Shown here: in pieces, positions 1 through 12,251 of the stretch
Layout of the letters: every line of letters starts with the position of its first letter
Numbering within the stretch: position 1 is the stretch's first letter
NCBI RefSeq assembly: GCF_019175385.1
Contig: NC_083341.1
Span: 18,236,203-18,300,202, forward strand
Source: Lycium barbarum
Taxonomy: Eukaryota; Streptophyta; Magnoliopsida; Solanales; Solanaceae
Direction: 5' to 3'
DNA: 64,000 nucleotides
Notes under the pieces: model-generated
Seen by the model: only the letters and a program-made list of their open reading frames with translations
What the model was told of the DNA's origin: nothing
The model's database searches: none
Translations under genes and position numbers: made by a program

Positions 1-833
1 TGTGTACCAGTTCCCTTATGCAATGCAGTATGTAAAGGACACAACATGTTACCGTGGAAAACTCCTTGCTCAAGGAATTAAAAATCACGACCTACCACGG
101 TAGGAGTTCAACTCCATTAAAGCGAGCAACTTCAGGTTACAACTACATCATAAGCTAGGAACTAGCTCCCATAATCCCTAGCCCTTACAATAACGCTTTT
201 GTAACCTAAGAACTAACTCCCATAGTCCCTCAACCCTTGCAATACTCCGATTGCAAGAAAATCCACTTAGCTAACTCTAGCTAAGGACACTAATACACGT
301 AGACTAATCCTATCCTAATGTACCACTCAACAGCTTGAGGAAACACACTTTCAACAAGCACCCATTAAGACTTTTGATCTACCTACAAACAGCTCCTTTA
401 AAGAGAAAGAGCAGGTTTACAATTTAAGTACAAACGAACAAAGACTCACAACATTGTAAAGAACTTAGAATAAATCTTATGTCTGATCAGGTTCTTCAAC
501 TTGTAGGTGGCTTTGCTCTTAAGAGATCTTGAGAACTTGTGTCGGCAGCTTTACACGATTTAGATTAGGTTTTCAAGTCTACTCAATATGTTGCCATCAT
601 GTTGTATATATATATATAGTGGGAGCATGTGGGGTGAAAAGGGACCACTCTTCAGTTTTGACCTAAAGCATGGGCCAACTTACTGCTATACTTGTGCAGA
701 GTGAGTGGCATAGATTTATAGCTGTCTCTGCAGACAGTGCAAGGTGCACAAAGAGCAAATCATAGACCAGGTCTCTATATGGTTCTGAAATAGTTTGACA
801 ATCATTAAAACATGAATGCACTTGGAACTATCA
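1..833 (-). mobile_element. Sirevirus 3' LTR, cut by window edge
   Basis: This stretch aligns throughout with 13209-14028, with many scattered differences (roughly 85-90% by eye), so it is the second LTR of the same minus-strand copia element. Read on the minus strand it starts TGATAGTTCCAAGTGC at 833. About 47 bp of its far end lie outside the window. A run of alternating T and A at 605-618 lies where the other copy has its TATA box. The divergence between the two LTRs means an old insertion. Confidence 0.85.
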
Positions 834-1160
834 ATTTTCCTCTTTTTGATGATGACAAACTCATAGACATGTTCCCCCTGAGAACCAGATTTCCACTTAT
901 TCCCCTGCGAAGCAGACCATTATTGTCAAGGCACATCTAACATGTTAGCAACATAATAACATTTTCAACTGGAAGACAAAAATTACCATAATATCATCAC
1001 ATATCAATCCTCCAGTTCTTCCCCCTTGCTTAGCACATCTTTCTACAGTTTTACAGCATCACAATCATTTATCTGAAATGTCTTCCCCCTTAATCACCGC
1101 ATGTTTAGTTCAGTCACTTTTTCACTACACAATTATATATTCCCCTTTTTGGCATCATTA
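834..1160 (-). promoter_or_regulatory. Multiple polypurine-tract motifs of a Sirevirus
   Basis: On the minus strand a purine tract (AAAAAGAGGAAAAT) abuts the LTR at 834. Further G-rich purine tracts are spaced upstream of it, seen on the plus strand as CCCCCT or CCCCTT runs near 871, 898, 1020, 1083 and 1141. Multiplied PPT motifs before the 3' LTR are a known hallmark of Sireviruses. They prime plus-strand DNA synthesis. Which of them is or was used cannot be told here. Confidence 0.6.
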
Positions 1161-1528
1161 AAAAGATTAAAGCACAGCCAACAAGAAGTTTAGATATATT
1201 AACCCAGAGCCACAGGGGCAATATAATCATGAGTAAGATAGAGGAAAACAAGTTAGAAATAATGCACAGGGACACAACAGTATGCCAATAGATAGATCAG
1301 CACAAGTGCAGATAGTAATCAATTCAGTATACACAAATGATAGTTATTGCAAATCTGCCAAAATTCAGAAAAAAGGTGACTTCAATTTTATGCAAAAGGG
1401 ATGGGGGCTAGGAAGGATTTTCTGGACAGTTTAGAGACTTGAAGGGGATGAACAAGTATAGGTCAATTTCTATAGGCTTGGCAATCCTTCATCATCTCAT
1501 CTCTGAGTACGTCCACTTGAGTTCTCAA

Positions 1529-2544
1529 CTAATCTCTCTCTGCCCGTAGCTTTTCATTTTCTTCTTCTACTTCTTGATCTGAACCTTCCAGTTGGGCTTT
1601 TAGAAGGGCATTATCCTCCTTGAGTTGTTTGATCTCTGCATTTGCCGCTTCTTGAGCTTCAATTAGAATTGAGAGGATGGATGGACTTCTAGCACCTAGG
1701 CCCTGGCACAAACTCACATTCCTTCAAGGTGGCCAGAGAGAACACATAGTCCTTCAATTACGCAAGAACTTTCGTTAAGAAAAATCCATACGGGAGACCA
1801 GGGCCTCCTTGCACGATTCGCGCCACCTTACTTATTCTATTGATCATTACGGACACCAAATTGATTGGTTCAAAAGATGTAAGAGCTTCCATTAGAACCA
1901 GGTATGCCACCATGATGATAGATCGTCTCTCCATCCTTGGCAAAAGCACTTTGCTGACAAACTCGAAGATTAGTTGATGTTCAGGCTTAAGCTCATTCTT
2001 ATAGAGATTAGCTTTTGATGCTGACTTTGCAACTTTGATGATGACCTTTTTGAAATATGGAGATCTCTTGTCTGCTATAGCTGTCAGTCCGGCTGTCTTT
2101 ACTCCCAAGATTTCCCCAAGTACCAACTCAGTAAGCACAAACTCTTTCAAATTCACTATTAGGGATAGAGCATTATCATTTATACAAATCAACTTCTCAT
2201 AGAATTCAACCACTTCAACTTCATATACACATGGTGGTGGTTGAGCAAAGAGATAGCTCCACTCTTGGAATTTCATTATTTCCATCAAATCCTTCATTTC
2301 TGGCTCTTCTCTCAATCTTGACATCAAAAACTCACCCAAAAAGAACCTTTTCATTTTGTAGGTTCTCTTTACTACTTCTCCTCTTGGAGGAACCTGGTCT
2401 CTCACTTGTACTCATATTTCTTGTCTTGAGAAATGATAGGTCACTGGGTTCCTCTTCTCCCCTATCTTCTTGACTCTGAAGACCCATATTTTCACTCCTA
2501 TCACCTTCCAGCTTATGGTCAAGCAAATGCTTGTTTTCACCCAT
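1529..2544 (-). pseudogene. Sirevirus post-gag ORF, putative plant transposon protein domain
   Basis: Three adjoining minus-strand reading frames make one broken ORF. The first (2544-2332) encodes a charged, Ser/Glu-rich leader ending in NEKVLFG. The second (2405-1758) continues in another frame with the family's core: LMSRLREEPEMKDLMEIMKF, then LVLGEILGV, LPRMERRSIIM and a final GLPYGFFLTKVL. The third (1717-1529) is a coiled-coil tail rich in Glu and Lys. I recognise the core as the 'putative plant transposon protein' domain seen after gag/pol in many Solanaceae retroelements; its function is unknown. A one-base shift near 2345 and stops near 1740 break it. It lies between the gag remnant and the PPT cluster, the place of the env-like ORF in Sireviruses. 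Confidence 0.7.
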
Positions 2545-3297
2545 CGTTTATTTCTTTGTTTTTTTTTTTGTATCGAAAGAGTCTATTTTATTAGGCTTGA
2601 AAAGGATTGCTGATGTTTAGCAATAACTTGGTAACAAGACAGAGAAAGGAGCAATTTAGACTGAGTATTGAACGAAAGAGATGTACAAATAAAGTCTTGT
2701 GCTTAAAAGGTTTGGGAAAGTGAAGAGAGGATAGGATGAGAGGGATGTCCTTTAAAGAGGCTAAGGTGACGCTTTTGGAATAGATGTAACAGAGGACAAC
2801 AAATTGGTTTAAGTGAGTAGTGACAATTTGGCACAGACACTATTTTGAAATTTCTTGGAAGAGGAAAGGACAAATAATTTATTTGCCAATTTCATAGTTC
2901 ATATACATTTATGAGTACTGAATGGATTACTGACCTGAGGTACGGGGACCAGGTCTCTGAATGGTAATTTGAATATATCAGCAATCACTGTGAACTGTGC
3001 AGAATTGCTTATGCTTAAGTTCTCCTGATCCTCATATGTATGTATACCTGTAATGGTACAAAAGTGAGTTATATTGCCAAAAAATACTTGCCAGCGATGT
3101 ACCTAACATCCTTTGTAGCCATTGAGAGATCCCCTCCTGCACCATTTATAAAAAGAAACTCATCTCCATACGATACATATCCTGCTATAAGGGTTTTGAA
3201 AGGGAGACCTTTTGACCTCAGTCTTGTATCTTGGAGCTATCACGATTTATCAATATATGTTGACTGATCCTTCTCTCTCCCACCCCTTTAGGGGATG
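2545..3297. other. Sirevirus internal non-coding stretch
   Basis: This is internal sequence of the minus-strand copia element between the gag remnant and the post-gag ORF. I see no convincing coding frame and no RT, integrase or protease motif. The pol region that should lie about here is absent, which would make the element non-autonomous. Confidence 0.5.
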
Positions 3298-4190
3298 TCA
3301 GTAGTTGGATTTGGGAACCCGAACCAGCTTGGGTCCTTTGTAGTTGTAAAAAGGATAGATCAAAGTCCTTCTAGCCCACTCGGGTAACATGTTCCTTTTC
3401 TTCCTTCGAGATCCTTTCTTTTGAGGACATGTTCCTTTCTCTCTCGTTCCCTTCTTGACAAAATTCCTTTTTGTTTGAACAGATTCAGTCCTTGTTTCGT
3501 AGGCTTCCTGGTAAGTGATTAGCTTGTCAACCGTGTCTGCATGCACAATTTTCCATATTGAAAACATGATTGCAGTGAAGATTGTAAGGCGCCTTCTCCT
3601 CTACAAAGCCAAGTCCTCTTTTGCTGTTTCCATTACTCTCATTTCTGGAAGTAAACTCATCAGATAACCAGATCTATTTGAGAGTTTTGTCAAGACCGAA
3701 CTTATCCCTTTCTAAGTCCTTCTTGAGCTGCTCACTCTTTTTAGTTTCAGCAGTTCAGCTTTACTTCCTTTAGCTCTTCTTCAAGCTTCAAGAAGGTCTT
3801 GCTTACTTCTCCTCTTCTTTTGAAGGAGATTTCCTTATCTTTCTCACTTGACTTTCTAACAAGATATTTTGTTGGTTTGTCTTGTGAACTTGATTCTTCA
3901 TATCTTTAGCTAACACATATAATTCCTCCCTATCCGGTTCTATTTCATCAAGAGTAAGATTTAACTCCTGTGTCTCTGCGACCAGGGCGTGATACGCATC
4001 AATCAGCACGCCTGATAGTGATATGAGTTTCCTTTAAGAGTAAACTCTCAGGTTTTTCTTTATATCGAAGAAATTTACCTCTTTGTTCTCATCATCATCA
4101 TCATTCGTGTCAGATTCAGTCGTGAGTAAAAGGTCTGACTTATGCTCAGTTGCTCCAAGATTGATAAGGAGTTGTTTAATGATTCTCGAA
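3298..4190 (-). pseudogene. Sirevirus gag C-terminal region and linker
   Basis: Minus-strand frames here encode acidic text containing EVNFFDIKKNL, followed by LIDAYHALVAETQELNLTLD with coiled-coil character (to about 3803). A Lys/Arg-rich section follows (3567-3298) ending GPKLVRVPKSN. These match the post-zinc-knuckle part of Sirevirus gag and the stretch just before the protease in related polyproteins. Frames change at least twice, with a stop within the EVNF... run, so it is not translatable as one protein. After the VPKSN motif the expected protease and pol are missing. Confidence 0.65.
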
Positions 4191-4309
4191 CATGTACTTG
4201 TTTTGAGTGCCTATTTATTTTCTATCGGTATCTATGTCCCATAGAATTCTCTTAGGGCCCTTTTTAACAAAAGAATTTATTAACTCAAAATTTTTTAAAG
4301 AAGAATAAA

Positions 4310-4423
4310 TGGCATAAAATAATACAAGTCTTGGATAAGAATCTACAACGCACTAGAACGCCCTTGTTGACGATCCTTTACTCCGACAGCATCTAGGGTT
4401 TCTCGAACAATGTGATATCTCAC
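4310..4423 (-). pseudogene. rps12: Nuclear plastid DNA: rps12 3' end
   Basis: Read on the minus strand this encodes the C-terminus of plastid ribosomal protein S12 ([19 protein letters not shown], then GRSSAL and a stop). About 40 bp of the downstream plastid spacer follow (TTCTTATCCAAGACTTGTAT). One residue in the well-known VRGTLDAV run is changed (GGA or GGT glycine to GAA). It sits inside a nuclear retrotransposon, so it is a NUPT and not a functional gene. It ends abruptly at 4423 against a 23S rRNA fragment. Confidence 0.85.
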
Positions 4424-4531
4424 GTTTTCGCTACAGCTCTAGTGGGTTCCCTTAACCAAGCCACTGCCTATGAGTCACCGGCTCATTCTTCAACTGGCAC
4501 GCGGTCGGAGCCCTGGCTCCTCCCAATGCTT
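4424..4531 (-). pseudogene. rrn23: Nuclear plastid DNA: 23S rRNA fragment
   Basis: On the minus strand this reads as the segment of plastid 23S rRNA around GACCGCGTGCC...GTTGAAGAATGAGCCGG and CAGTGGCTTGGTTAAGGGAA, with several substitutions. It is fused directly to the rps12 fragment. The two genes are not adjacent in the plastome, although both lie in the inverted repeat. The following bases to about 4590 are unassigned and could also be organellar. Confidence 0.8.
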
Positions 4532-4654
4532 CCATAGATTCGATCGTGGTTTGCAATTCTTTTTAATCCGATCAAATAAGGAATTTTTTTTTTCGTACTC
4601 TTTCATAACATAAATATTGTTAAGAACTCTCCGGCATGAAAACAAAAAAGTTTT

Positions 4655-4935
4655 CTAATTTACTTCACCTAAAGGGAAGAAAATTTTTCGAACCCTTGGT
4701 TTCAGTACAATTCCCCCTTTGACATTTTCATCCTTAGACTCACTTGAGGTGTCTCCCCAGGCTGCAAGTGCTTGCTTTACAATCTCATCAGCTGTCTCTT
4801 TCCTTTTGAAACTCCTGTTGGGGACTTTGCAGTCCTGCCATAACTGTCCTGCTTGTTTTGAAGACAATCTTTCATAAAATGACCAGGTTTTCCACATGTA
4901 GCAGTTCTATTTTTTCCGATTCGTATTTGCACTCC
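4655..4935 (-). pseudogene. Sirevirus gag zinc knuckle and tail
   Basis: On the minus strand the CCHC zinc knuckle CGKPGHFMKDC is visible at about 4900-4860, with the first Cys (TGCTAC) in another frame because of a short deletion. It is followed by KRKETADEIVKQALAAWGDT, the acidic tail usual in these gags. It continues the gag that begins at 13105 and is separated from it by the 7.3-kb Tat-type insert. The knuckle would bind the element's RNA; here it is frameshifted and dead. Confidence 0.7.
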
Positions 4936-4949
4936 GGGGAAGTACGGTT

Positions 4950-7900
4950 GTCAATTGTACCAGAAAAAAGGAAAAAATATACTTCTACATGAATAGTACT
5001 CTAAATGGATATTATTTTAGAGTCGCCACCTAATTTTTAGGAAATTAGGAAAACAGTTCGAAAAGGCTTCATTCAAAACGGTTAAATTTTAAAAGAATCA
5101 TAATCTAACCAAAGTATGGGTAAAGGTTCTGGTAATCCCCCGGGGAAGGTGTTAGACACCCCGATATTAAGAATCTGTAAAATACGGTTGACCTATGGGT
5201 TCTAATAATATGCCCTTATAGATATGAATTGTTTATGGTGAAAAAATTGTTTCGGTTTGTATTCCCACAACAAAATATTTTAGTCATTCATGCGAAATAT
5301 ATCACGTTTCAAGAAAACAAAAGTGGTAAAATTTTGCCCAAGATTAGGCGTTTAGGGTGTCGGACTAGAACACTTAGGCTAATACCTGAAGGCTCTTAAC
5401 CTAAGTAGGACTCTACGTAAGTCCACCCAAAAAAATAGTTTTGAAAAAATATTTTTAAGTATAGAAAATAGTTTTTAGGAAAATAATTTTAGGCATACTA
5501 TTATAATCCATACATTAATCGTATTCTACATATATAGTCCATTTTTATTCTATTTTTTGGCCAAGTTTTAGTCAAGTTTTTTTTTTTTTTTTTTTTTTTT
5601 TGTAATCTAAGTCTAAATAGTCACAATTAGTCCCACAAGTTTTGAATATTAGTCCAAATCAGTCCATACGTCTAAGTCCACAGGCTTCATAAATGTCCAA
5701 TTTAGTCCTTAATTTCGTAAGAATTGGCATTTTTAGTCCTTCTAATCAAAGCAGTCCCAATTTGCATTAATGCCTTAGAATTAGTCTTAAATTTGTAGCA
5801 AATTCATTTTGGTGTCTTTAAAATACGACAATCTCATAAGAGTTCCAATTGGCACAATAATTATGCAAGTAACAATTTAAAGTACACAATTTAAATAGAG
5901 ATAGAGAGAGTGGGCCGACCAAGCCCAAAAGGAAGGTATTTATGTAATCGGGTTCATCTTAAATCCAATGTATGCTCCATTTTGCTCCAAGGAAAAGGTT
6001 GACTCGATTTAGATACGTTAGTGGGCCCCGTTGGGACCCACCAACGGGTTTGAATGGATTCGGATACAAATGGGTATGCATGATATTAGTATACATTCAT
6101 GAATTAAACTTAGTACAAAAATTGAGATTACAATAATTATTACAAAACCAAAAAATGAATTATAATTTATTGGCTGACGGCAAATTTCCAAAAATGACCC
6201 AAATGGGGAATAAGCCCAAAGCGCTAGTAATGATAAGCCAAGTATAATAACACAAATGACAGGCCCAAATAACAAGCCCAGATCTTTATCTTCTTGAAAA
6301 ATTTTCTAACTGTCAAAGAGTAGTGTACATGGTATACCACTTGATATACTATACCATTTTTCAAGATTTTCCAAGTGTTAGGGCTATGAGATACATGATA
6401 TACCCCTAATATACCTCATATGGAGAGAGAAAAACCCCTTAGGGAGGCATATGCTACATATACACTATATGTTCCCCATATTCTTCCTTCAAAATAACTC
6501 ATCAAAACTACCCAGAAACAACATCAAACTCCCAGAAAATACTCAAAACCTAACAATGACACACACTAACAGGTACGCAAGTTTACCTTCTCAAATGGCA
6601 AGTTTTAGGCAAGTAAATCAAGCAATATTTCAGTAAAACAAATAGCAAAAGATCTATAGTTTAAGCTAAGCAAATCAGCATCCCAAAACCCAATTCATCA
6701 GGCAGTTTCTAAGTCAAGAAGCTCATGATTAATCTAGTCTAAAATGAGAGCAACTCTTAGTAAAAAATAGATATTTTCAAAATTCCAGTTTGAGGGGATT
6801 AATACACTGTTTTCATGAGCACAGTTGAAAATAATATTTTCAGTTTATCTTTTCAACATTTCTAGTTCAAATATCAAGTCTTTATTCTCAGTTGTATTCA
6901 GAGATACCAATAGGTCAAAATAATGCACACAGAGTCCCTAGGCACAGGTTAAGTCAAGCTATAACAAACCAAAGGTGACTAGTTTTGTAAGGTAGTCATA
7001 GATTCTAAAAAAAAAAGCAATTTCAAGTCTCAATCTATTTTAACATCCTCTTGAGTTAATAAAGGCAATCATCAACTACACACAGTTTTAGGGGTTGGTC
7101 AAGTGAAAAGACTTACACATATTCCAATTAATTTCAAGTATAAACCTAATGAAAGAAAATAACAATTCCAAACAGAAAGCTACATCTAGATGATCATGAA
7201 AAAGTGTTCTTATAGCACAATAGCTTCCATAAAAAAGAAAGGGGACAGAATTAAGCTATTTCCTATTAGCTTTCTTAATTAGTTAAATATATCAGTCCAA
7301 ACAAGATTCAAAGAGGGTTCTAAATAGAATCATAGAGGTTTTAAAAGTGAGATCACACACTAGATAAAACTGAGAGAAGCAGTCAAGCTACACAATCAAA
7401 GGTAGTTTCATCTTTCCAAAATGCTTACAGTTTTCTTTCCAAACTCATGCAATCAATTTTCTAGAATAACAACTAGTTTACAGTCTTGACTTAGCATCTT
7501 TTCAATCATTTATATTTTTTTTAAACAAACAAATTCTCAGATTCTAAGTGTCACAACAAAAGAATAGTCAACCAGGGAGAAGTGAGGCAAGTAAGCACAC
7601 AAATGGTCTAAATAGTTCACACACAAAATCTCTTCATCTTTTTCAAGTCAGTTTTAAATTTTCAAAAAAAAAAAAAAAAAACCAAATGTAATGCATTTTT
7701 TAAAGCAAACAGAGACACCTCATGGTGTTAAATCTAAGTAAATGAAAAGTTGAACCTTCACAGAGTTCCCTAAACACTATATGCTGTACCAAGTACATTT
7801 TTTGTCCAGGACCAGTTTACTAATCAAGTCTTAATCACTATTAAAGGAACTTCATCTAAATATAGGGTCCAAAACAAGCAATCAAGTGAACCAAAGAACA

Positions 7901-10900
7901 CACACTTTCACAAAAGGTTTAAAGTCCTACTTTTACAGTTTTAGTAGTCTATTAATTAAGTAAGCTTAGTGATCAATGGTAGGCAAAACAAATTCATAAT
8001 TTCAACTTCAATTGCTAATTCAGGCTGCATTACAATACTTAACAAGAATCATAAAGATCAGTCTTGACACAAGAATGAATTTCACTCAGCTTCAAATTTT
8101 CGGACTTGGGAAAATAAGCAAAATTGCAAGTTATAGCACAATCCCCAATCTTTAAGTCAAACAGGTTTGTTTCTTACAATTTTAGTTTTGTTTAGCAAAT
8201 AACAAACTCAGTTTTTCTCTAGAACAACCAAATGGATTCAAGACAGTGCCAAGTTTCAAGATAGCACATAGCCACAATTTATCACTTCAAGGTCAAAAAT
8301 AGGTTCGTTTTAATCCCTGTACGACTTAAATGATTCAAAATAGGAGTAAGTGTCAAAACAAAAGGGGATTTCTATTTTTTTTTTGTTATTTCAACTCTTA
8401 AGACTTTAACTAAGCACACATAAGAATTTAAGAACTGATTAGGCTCCATTTTAACAAAACAAGTTCCTATTTTGACTCCCATATTAACAATTTGTAATCT
8501 CAAGGTCCTACAAGTTATATACTAAATCATTTCAACCCTATTAGAATACTCAGTCAAGCTTGATAGGTCATAAGACTCATTCAGTTTCTACTTTCAAAAC
8601 AGTAATGACACTTAAGCAATTTTCAGAACTTCAAATTACAAATCATCTTCCAAACATGACTTAAGGCCATCTTCACAAAGAACTGTAAATACATTAGCCA
8701 TAAACCAAGTTGTAAAGGACTTAGTACTAGTTTTATATCATGTTTTTAGCAATCTAGATAGTCGGGGGATGACAAAACATGATCATCAAATCCAAAGTAA
8801 ACTCAAAGTGTCCAGTGTTACAGGGTACAACTTTAACCTGATCCCTTAGGTCTCTATATCTTAGTTTAAGTTCATTCAAAGGTCATAAAGGCTCAGCTAA
8901 TTACAAAAAATTGCCTCAACATACAAGCAGTCTTATAGAGAACATTAAGAGAGAGCCTTAAGCTGCTATGCCCTCTTCTTTACTTCAGGATTTGAACAAA
9001 CAGATTCAATCACAAATACAGGATCAAAATAAAGTTCAACTAAAAGGTAAGATATGGTCAAATCAGAACCAGCAAATCCACAAGAATAGGAAGGAATATA
9101 AGACTATCCTTAGGAATAAACATGAGTCAAGTAGGGTCAAAGCAAATCACAAGTGATTGGAAAATTCACATGGAAACAATTACAAGTCTCAAAGGAGGTT
9201 CATGTCACTGTCCTAGGTCTCAAAGTGATATACTCAAGAGTTTTACAATCAACAGGATAGCATATGCAAGTTGCAGGATCAAACATGAGAAAATAAAGAA
9301 GGAAAGTCATGAAACTATCACTGTGCTCAGTTTCCAGAATCTTATTTTGAGGTTAAATTCTAGTGTAAACATGGTTTGGCAAGCAAGAAGAGGGGTATTT
9401 AAAGCTTATCTAGTCAAAGCAAACTCACAAGATACATCAGGAATGACTCAAATGAATGATTGATACACACACAAGACCTAAAGAGACTCAAGTCATTCTG
9501 ATGGACCAACTAAACAAGTCACAGACTTATTCAGTTCCTATTCTTATATAAATTCTTCCATTTTTTAGAGTCTTTAATCCACATTTAACCATTCTAGTGT
9601 TCTTCAAGCAAATAGACAGGATCATTTCCACCTCTCAGATGTCTAGCCAAGTTTAAGAATGACAAATGCAACCAAATAAGGCAAAACAGTCATAAAGGCA
9701 AGCAAGAAATCCCTTTCTTATGATCTTAACAGGTCACTTAAGCCAAGTAAAGAAGAATCCGGGATTGGGAAGTCATTCTTTACAAATTTGGAAAGAAAAT
9801 AATCTCAAAAGAGTGAAAACAAGTTCTAGCACACATAATACCAAGCAAGCAGAGGTTTAAGTGTCTTTCAAGTTCAAATATGCATAAATAAAGGTATGAG
9901 CATCATATTCTGAGGTTTTTAAGTTATTTTCCCAACATAAATTATCCTAGAAGATCACTCGAAATTAACACACAAGGCAGATTCAAACAAACCTCAGAGG
10001 TATACATAAACAAGTCATTTTTTTCCAAAAGAGAGTAAAGTCTTAAGTTCATTTTTGAAGCCAGTTCTTATTTGATGATCACTCAACCATTTCAGAGATG
10101 TTTATATCACTTCAAGATACCATTTAGACTAGACGTTAACTACTAATTAATGAAAACAAGAACATAGGCTTACTTTAAAACTCTAAACAGTTTTTAGATG
10201 ATAAACATATGGCAAACATCTATAAAACAAACCAAGTGATCCACACTTTATTAATGACCATCCAACAAATTAGAAGGTGAACTAAATAACCATAACAGGA
10301 CTAAAGGTACTCAGGAGCTACAAAAACAACAACCAAATAGTCTCAAAAATAGAAAGATATCATCCCAGCCTCTTAAGACTAACAAATGGGACAGTAAACA
10401 ATACCCAAAGCTAACAGCTAACTCATTTTAACCTAATAAACCTTAATACTCAATAGTTAATTACTTAAAAAAAAATTGAACTTCATTATATCAACATTAT
10501 GTCATGACAGCCTTGATGTTTTAATGAAACAGTAACCAAACAAGGCTTATATCAAAATAGACTTAAAACCATATATAAATAGATATAAATACTAAATTCT
10601 TCAAATAGAAAACTTAAAGTAGCTTTGAAATCAAACATAGTCAGACAATACACCCAAACAAGTTGAAATAGGAAATAAAGAAAAAGGCTAGAATAGGATA
10701 ATACCATTTTATGGGGCAACCAAAAGATCAAGTAGGAGAGATTGGATCACAACTTCAGCACCAACACCCAAGATTCTTTAAAGCAGCCCTTGTTTTGAAT
10801 TTTTGTCATATATTGTAGTATATTTTGAATAGTATATATATAAAGTATATATTAGTATTGTTCTTCTTTTGATAATAGTGATATATCAACAGGTTTTTAT

Positions 10901-12251
10901 TTTGTATATAGGTAGTATATCTAGGAGTATATAAGGAATGAGAGATATATATGATTCTTCACAATTTAGGATTTTTCTGTTTTTTCCAAAAAAAGGGAAC
11001 CTCCTCTTCTAATGGCCATCTCTTTCTATTTATAGGAGTAGCCAAATAGGTTTTAGGGAAAACTCCTGGGAAAAAAGCCCATCCCCCAATAAATTTCCCC
11101 TCTATTTCAACCTAATTCGAAAAAGAAATTCAAATTTTCAATAACAACTCAACAAATTCATCAACAAGTTGTACTGATTGTACTACTACCAATCATAAAA
11201 CAACACATATCACAAAGTATAACAAATTTATATCCTAAAATCCAAATAAAAATCAAATGAATCAGCAAAATACTAGGATAGTACACTTAGTCACCAATAG
11301 GACAAAAAACAGTACATCCAACGTATGCATTGTACAAATAGGATAGAAATCCTAAAGTAGTACCCGAATTGTAAAGTCTTTTGGGAAATTACCCTAGGTC
11401 CCCTGTTTATAGTACGTGGTGCACAAGTTGGCTAGGAACTCTTGGTTCCGCCCATGGCAACCACGTATTCAGAGAATCTGAGCAACATCCCAATTAACGA
11501 CTTAATTCGAGCCCAAAAAATTGCGAAATCACAAAATTAAACCTAGGAACGATGATAAGACAAGAAAAAGGGTAAAAGCCCTCAAAAATCCAGCGAGAAC
11601 CAGCCATGAAATGCTGCAAATTTTTATCGCTAAAGAAACCCTAGGGAATCGCCATTATCGCCTGAGAAGGGAGAAGAGGAGTTGGGGTGGGGAAAATGAG
11701 GGAATAGGGGGTGAAAGTTTATTTTATTAAACTTTGACTCCCTTTTAATAACCCCCCCCCCCCCCCCCTCTCAAAGTTTTTAAAATATTTAAATGGACCA
11801 CTCCTTTCCCAATTTAAAAATAATGAAGACTAACTACATATATTACTAAATAAAAATAACTATTTAGGCTTATTAAAATTTAAAACTCGAAAAATTTAAA
11901 TTATTAACTTTAAAACAAGTCTAATATTGATATAGTTCCGAAGAATATTTAAAAATGTAAAAATGCGGTAAAAAATGAGCCATAATTCATACGCCGTCTT
12001 AATTAACGACTTTCCCGAGTTAGACGGAGCAAGATACGTATTTTCTTTTGAATTATATTTATGAAAGTAAATAACTCGTAATTTCTTATAATTGTTAATT
12101 TTTATGAAAATAATAATTAAACGTCAATTTTTTGCAATTTTCCCGGGATTTTTAATTTTTTAATTTTTAAGGGCATCCTTACTCCGTCTTAGACTCGGGA
12201 AATTTGAAAATTAAAATACACGTTTTATGAGGTAAAAATTAGGTGTCAACA
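4950..12251 (-). mobile_element. Giant Tat/Ogre-type LTR splitting the Sirevirus gag
   Basis: On the minus strand the sequence begins TGTTGACACCTAATTTTTAC at 12251. It runs through AT-rich DNA with no coding potential to a conserved CCCCCGGGGAAGGTGTTA block (about 5136-5153) and a GGTGGCGACTC block (5025-5035). Both are familiar near the end of Tat/Ogre LTRs in Solanaceae. A related start with the same first ~190 bp lies at 57458 on the plus strand. Gag sequence resumes on both sides, so this is an insertion. I could not find a matching 5-bp duplication, and the left border is uncertain (about 4935-5035). It may be a solo LTR or an LTR plus a short internal remnant. An 18-base C run lies near 11750 and a 21-base T run near 5580. 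Confidence 0.6.

Noticed and set aside
4310..4531. Window being organellar, because of the rps12 and 23S text
   Set aside because: The pieces are short, fused out of order and mutated, and nuclear retrotransposon sequence lies on both sides.
6018..6275. Hydrophobic minus-strand ORF with two possible membrane segments
   Set aside because: It falls in AT-rich LTR DNA, is short, and resembles no known protein.
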